From NCBI GenBank assembly GCA_964654535.1, contig CAZZIZ010000062.1, positions 1-16,833 of the forward strand: 16,833 nucleotides of DNA, read 5' to 3'. The notes beneath the pieces are model-generated. The model worked only from the letters and a program-made list of their open reading frames with translations, was not told the origin of the DNA and ran no database searches. Shown here piece by piece: positions 14,666-16,833 of the stretch. Position numbers and translations under genes: made by a program. The first letter of the stretch is position 1. Each line of letters starts with the position of its first letter. The DNA is from CAZZIZ01 sp964654535 (GTDB taxonomy: Bacteria > Bacteroidota > Bacteroidia > Chitinophagales > UBA2359).

Positions 14666-16507
14666 ATGCCTAGAATCAATATGCTTCAGTCCATTTCCCG
14701 TGTTTTCATTATCTGCTTCGCTTTAATGCTGGCAGTACCTGCTACCACCTTTGCCCAAGACAATGTCGACCTTAAATTGGCCAGGGAGTTTTTTCGTAAA
14801 GGAGAATACGAGAAGTCAAGAGTGCTGTACAAGAAGCTCTTCAGTAAAAATGCTAGCAATTCTTATTACTATCGGAATTACCTACAGTGTTTGGTTGCGC
14901 TGGAAGATTATGAAACAGCAGAAAAGCTCATTCAAAAGCAGATAAAGAAGAACAAAAAGAACCCTAGCTATTTAATCGATAAGGGCTATCTCCTAGTTCA
15001 ACAAGATCAACTAGAGGCGGGTAAGAAGGAATACGAAAAGGCCATCGGTCAGATAAAATCCAATCCCAAACTTACTCGAACTATAGCGAGTACATTTATT
15101 ACCCTTGGGGAAAACAGTTTTGTTATAGCTGCTTACGAAGAAGGGCAAAGACTTGATCCTAATACGGACTATAGCAACGACCTCGCAAGAGCATATAAAA
15201 AAGATGGTAACTACGAAAAGATGATAGAAAACTATATCACCTATGCTGGTCGCAATCCGGTAAGAGTGCAGGTAGTTAAAAACGAATTTCAACGTATCCT
15301 CAAGCAAGAAGAGTTCAATGAGGAAATACAGAAGCAATTGTATCGCAAAATTCAAAGTGAGCCAAACCAAATAATTTATCCAGAGCTGTTGACCTGGGTC
15401 TTTGTTCAGAACAAAGATTTTGACTCAGCATTTGTTCAAGTGAAAGCACTAGATATGCGTATGAATGAAGGTGGAACGCGCGTTTATGACTTGGCTCAAA
15501 CTGCGTCTATCGAAAATCAATACGATGCTGCCATTGGAGCATACAATTATGTGATTGGCTTGGGCAAGCAAAACAATTTGTACCAGCTAGCTAGGGTAGG
15601 TCTAGTAAGGGTTAAAAAGAATAAGCTTACCGCTGGGTACGATTTTTCTGAATCAGAGCTACAAGTACTGGAAGCGGATTACCTTGAGTTGCTAAACGAG
15701 TTTGGAAGAGTACCTGGCACTGTGAAGCCTATGCGAGACTTAAGCCATCTCTATGCTTTCTATTTGCACGACTTAGACAAGGCCTCTCAAATACTCGAGA
15801 GCATAGTGGAAATGCCTGGTGTTGGCGCCAAGGATAAAGCACTCTGTAAACTTGATTTGGGCGATTTCTACGTGCTCAGCGATGAGATTTGGGATGCGAC
15901 CTTGTACTACTCTCAGGTTGATAAAGATTTCAAAGAGGATTATTTGGGAGAGCTAGCGCGATTTAAAAATGCAAAGCTGTCTTATTATAACGGCGATTTT
16001 GATTGGGCGCAAACCCAACTGAGTATTTTGAAAGCTTCTACTTCAGAGCTTATTTCCAACGATGCTTTAGACCTCAGCATCTTTATAATCGACAATCTTG
16101 GATTGGATACTACTGCGGTAACGATGCAAAAGTTTGCGCAAGCAGACCTTTATACCTTCCAGAACAAATTTGACTTAGCATTTAACTTGCTTGACTCTTT
16201 AGACGCAGCTTATCCTGGGCATACTTTGACTGACGATATATTGTACCGTCGTGCTGAAATAGAAACAAAACGTAAGGACTTTACAAAAGCCGCCGAGTAC
16301 TACCAGCAAATCATTGATGACTTTCCGACGGATATTTTAGCGGACAACGCCATGTTCTTCCTAGGCGAGTTGAATGAAGACTACTTCGATAACAAGGAAT
16401 TGGCTATGCAATTTTATCGAACCTTGATGATCGAGTATCCGGGAAGCCTATATACAGTGGAGGCCCGGAAGCGCTTCCGTAAGTTGCGTGGTGACGATTT
16501 CAATTGA
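14666..16507 (+). CDS. Exported tetratricopeptide-repeat protein
   Basis: A 613-residue TPR-type protein with a signal peptide: hydrophobic VFIICFALMLAVPA (13-26) and a probable cut after TFA at 30. The body is almost all helical repeats, seen as AREFFRKGEYEKSRVLYKKL (about 39-58), successive EDYETAEKLI-, DQLEAGKKEYEKAI- and FTKAAEYYQQIIDDFP-like units, and a final KELAMQFYRTLMIEYPGS unit. TPR arrays bind partner proteins, so a periplasmic scaffold is likely; no enzyme motif is visible. A second in-frame ATG at 14681 (M6) gives an equally good, shorter signal peptide, and the start is uncertain by five residues. It is a separate transcription unit between a terminator and the truncated gene at the window end. 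Specific function not recognised. Confidence 0.85.
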   Translation: MPRINMLQSISRVFIICFALMLAVPATTFAQDNVDLKLAREFFRKGEYEKSRVLYKKLFSKNASNSYYYRNYLQCLVALEDYETAEKLIQKQIKKNKKNPSYLIDKGYLLVQQDQLEAGKKEYEKAIGQIKSNPKLTRTIASTFITLGENSFVIAAYEEGQRLDPNTDYSNDLARAYKKDGNYEKMIENYITYAGRNPVRVQVVKNEFQRILKQEEFNEEIQKQLYRKIQSEPNQIIYPELLTWVFVQNKDFDSAFVQVKALDMRMNEGGTRVYDLAQTASIENQYDAAIGAYNYVIGLGKQNNLYQLARVGLVRVKKNKLTAGYDFSESELQVLEADYLELLNEFGRVPGTVKPMRDLSHLYAFYLHDLDKASQILESIVEMPGVGAKDKALCKLDLGDFYVLSDEIWDATLYYSQVDKDFKEDYLGELARFKNAKLSYYNGDFDWAQTQLSILKASTSELISNDALDLSIFIIDNLGLDTTAVTMQKFAQADLYTFQNKFDLAFNLLDSLDAAYPGHTLTDDILYRRAEIETKRKDFTKAAEYYQQIIDDFPTDILADNAMFFLGELNEDYFDNKELAMQFYRTLMIEYPGSLYTVEARKRFRKLRGDDFN

Positions 16508-16550
16508 TTGTGACATTTTTTTGACGTCTAGCTGACATCGTCAGGCCCTG

Positions 16551-16564
16551 TTTAAACGTTTAAA
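16551..16564. promoter_or_regulatory. Perfect 14-bp palindrome, possible operator
   Basis: TTTAAACGTTTAAA is its own reverse complement. It lies 24 nt upstream of the start of the truncated membrane-protein gene and directly abuts a second inverted repeat (16564-16589). The even, gapless form suits a dimeric DNA-binding protein; AT-rich palindromes can also arise by chance. Confidence 0.4.
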
Positions 16565-16589
16565 TAGAACATCAAATCATATGTTCTAT
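16564..16589. promoter_or_regulatory. Inverted repeat covering the start of the last gene
   Basis: ATAGAACAT (16564-16572) pairs perfectly with ATGTTCTAT (16581-16589) around an 8-nt loop. The 3' arm includes the first two bases of the ATG at 16588. In RNA this would hide the initiation region; in DNA it could be an operator next to the palindrome at 16551-16564. Confidence 0.5.
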
Positions 16590-16833
16590 GAAAACGCTTC
16601 CAGATATTCTTTTCTATTTAAGTATGCTACTCTTTGTAGCACTTGGCATTTACAGCCAATTCTACTTCCTTGCTGTATTAGCAGGCGGTATCCTGATTTC
16701 TATTCTATTAGTTAAAATTTACGCTAGCTACTGGAACGCTGAGCGCGTCCGTAAGCAGTCCAATGATAAGGTAAGTAAAGTGCTTACCAAGAAGTATAAG
16801 GCGGCCAAGAACAATCGTAGTATGCCTTTTAAG
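16588..16833 (+). CDS. Small membrane protein, truncated by window end
   Basis: An open frame of 82 codons from ATG 16588 runs off the window without a stop. The product begins MKTLPDILFY and has two predicted membrane helices (about 6-22 and 25-46: the hydrophobic YLSMLLFVALGIY, then FYFLAVLAGGILISILLVKIY). A basic soluble segment rich in Lys, Arg and Asn follows (50-82). I do not recognise the family. Codon use resembles the neighbouring genes. The ATG 7 nt upstream (16581) opens a different frame that closes early, so it is not used. Its start lies inside an inverted repeat. The general shape, two helices then a charged tail, echoes the N-terminal extension of the TonB-like protein, but I see no convincing sequence similarity. 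Confidence 0.6.
   Translation, partial: MKTLPDILFYLSMLLFVALGIYSQFYFLAVLAGGILISILLVKIYASYWNAERVRKQSNDKVSKVLTKKYKAAKNNRSMPFK

Noticed and set aside
16508..16550. Terminator after the TPR gene
   Set aside because: A T-run (16515-16522) is present but no stable stem precedes it; the TGACG/CGTCA pairing is only five base pairs and has no following T-tract.
16581..16700. ATG at 16581 as start of the last gene
   Set aside because: That frame gives an irregular peptide and reaches a stop, whereas the frame from 16588 is open to the window end with clear membrane helices.

Overview
The window is from a member of the Bacteroidota, most likely in or near the Flavobacteriales. Three things point there. 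It carries sprA, the giant outer-membrane translocon of the type IX secretion system (T9SS), which is restricted to this phylum. It carries a Bacteroidetes-type geranylgeranylglyceryl phosphate synthase, and several intergenic gaps contain matches to TAnnTTTG, the -7 element of this phylum. Family or genus cannot be fixed from the sequence alone. No phage, IS transposase, CRISPR array, tRNA or rRNA gene was found.

Layout. (1) 1-144: stem-loops and an intrinsic terminator, then an HU-type DNA-binding protein on the minus strand (145-414). (2) 630-2446, plus strand: gcvT (glycine cleavage T protein) and, 5 nt later, a ComB-family 2-phosphosulfolactate phosphatase. (3) 2465-4955, minus strand: a tight four-gene operon read GGGP synthase, rsgA, dtd, MazG-like pyrophosphohydrolase, with 12 nt, 4 nt overlap and 1 nt overlap between successive genes. 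It converges on comB with only 18 nt between stops. (4) 4956-5334: a 379-nt divergent intergenic region filled with nested inverted repeats. (5) 5335-13069, plus strand: ruvA, sprA (interrupted by a 100-N assembly gap) and gcvH. (6) 13081-13276: a second copy, in the opposite orientation, of the structured element in region 4. (7) 13298-14553: a small VanZ-like membrane protein overlapping a TonB-like protein with an unusual membrane-anchored N-terminus, closed by a strong terminator. (8) 14666-16507: an exported TPR protein. (9) 16588 to the window end: a truncated two-helix membrane protein whose start codon lies in a perfect inverted repeat.

How the genes work together. gcvT and gcvH encode two parts of the glycine cleavage system but sit about 11 kb apart in different transcription units. 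The minus-strand operon mixes translation quality control (RsgA, Dtd), nucleotide-pool cleaning (MazG-like) and an archaeal-type ether-lipid enzyme. SprA, the TonB-like protein and the secreted TPR protein are envelope functions. ruvA sits just before sprA by gene order, not by function.

The most notable non-genic signal is the pair of branched, palindromic intergenic elements at 5032-5205 and 13081-13276. They share terminal and internal sequence words, but their internal stems are built from unrelated sequence that still pairs. That suggests a mobile or structured-RNA repeat family. No complete novel defence or metabolic system is visible.
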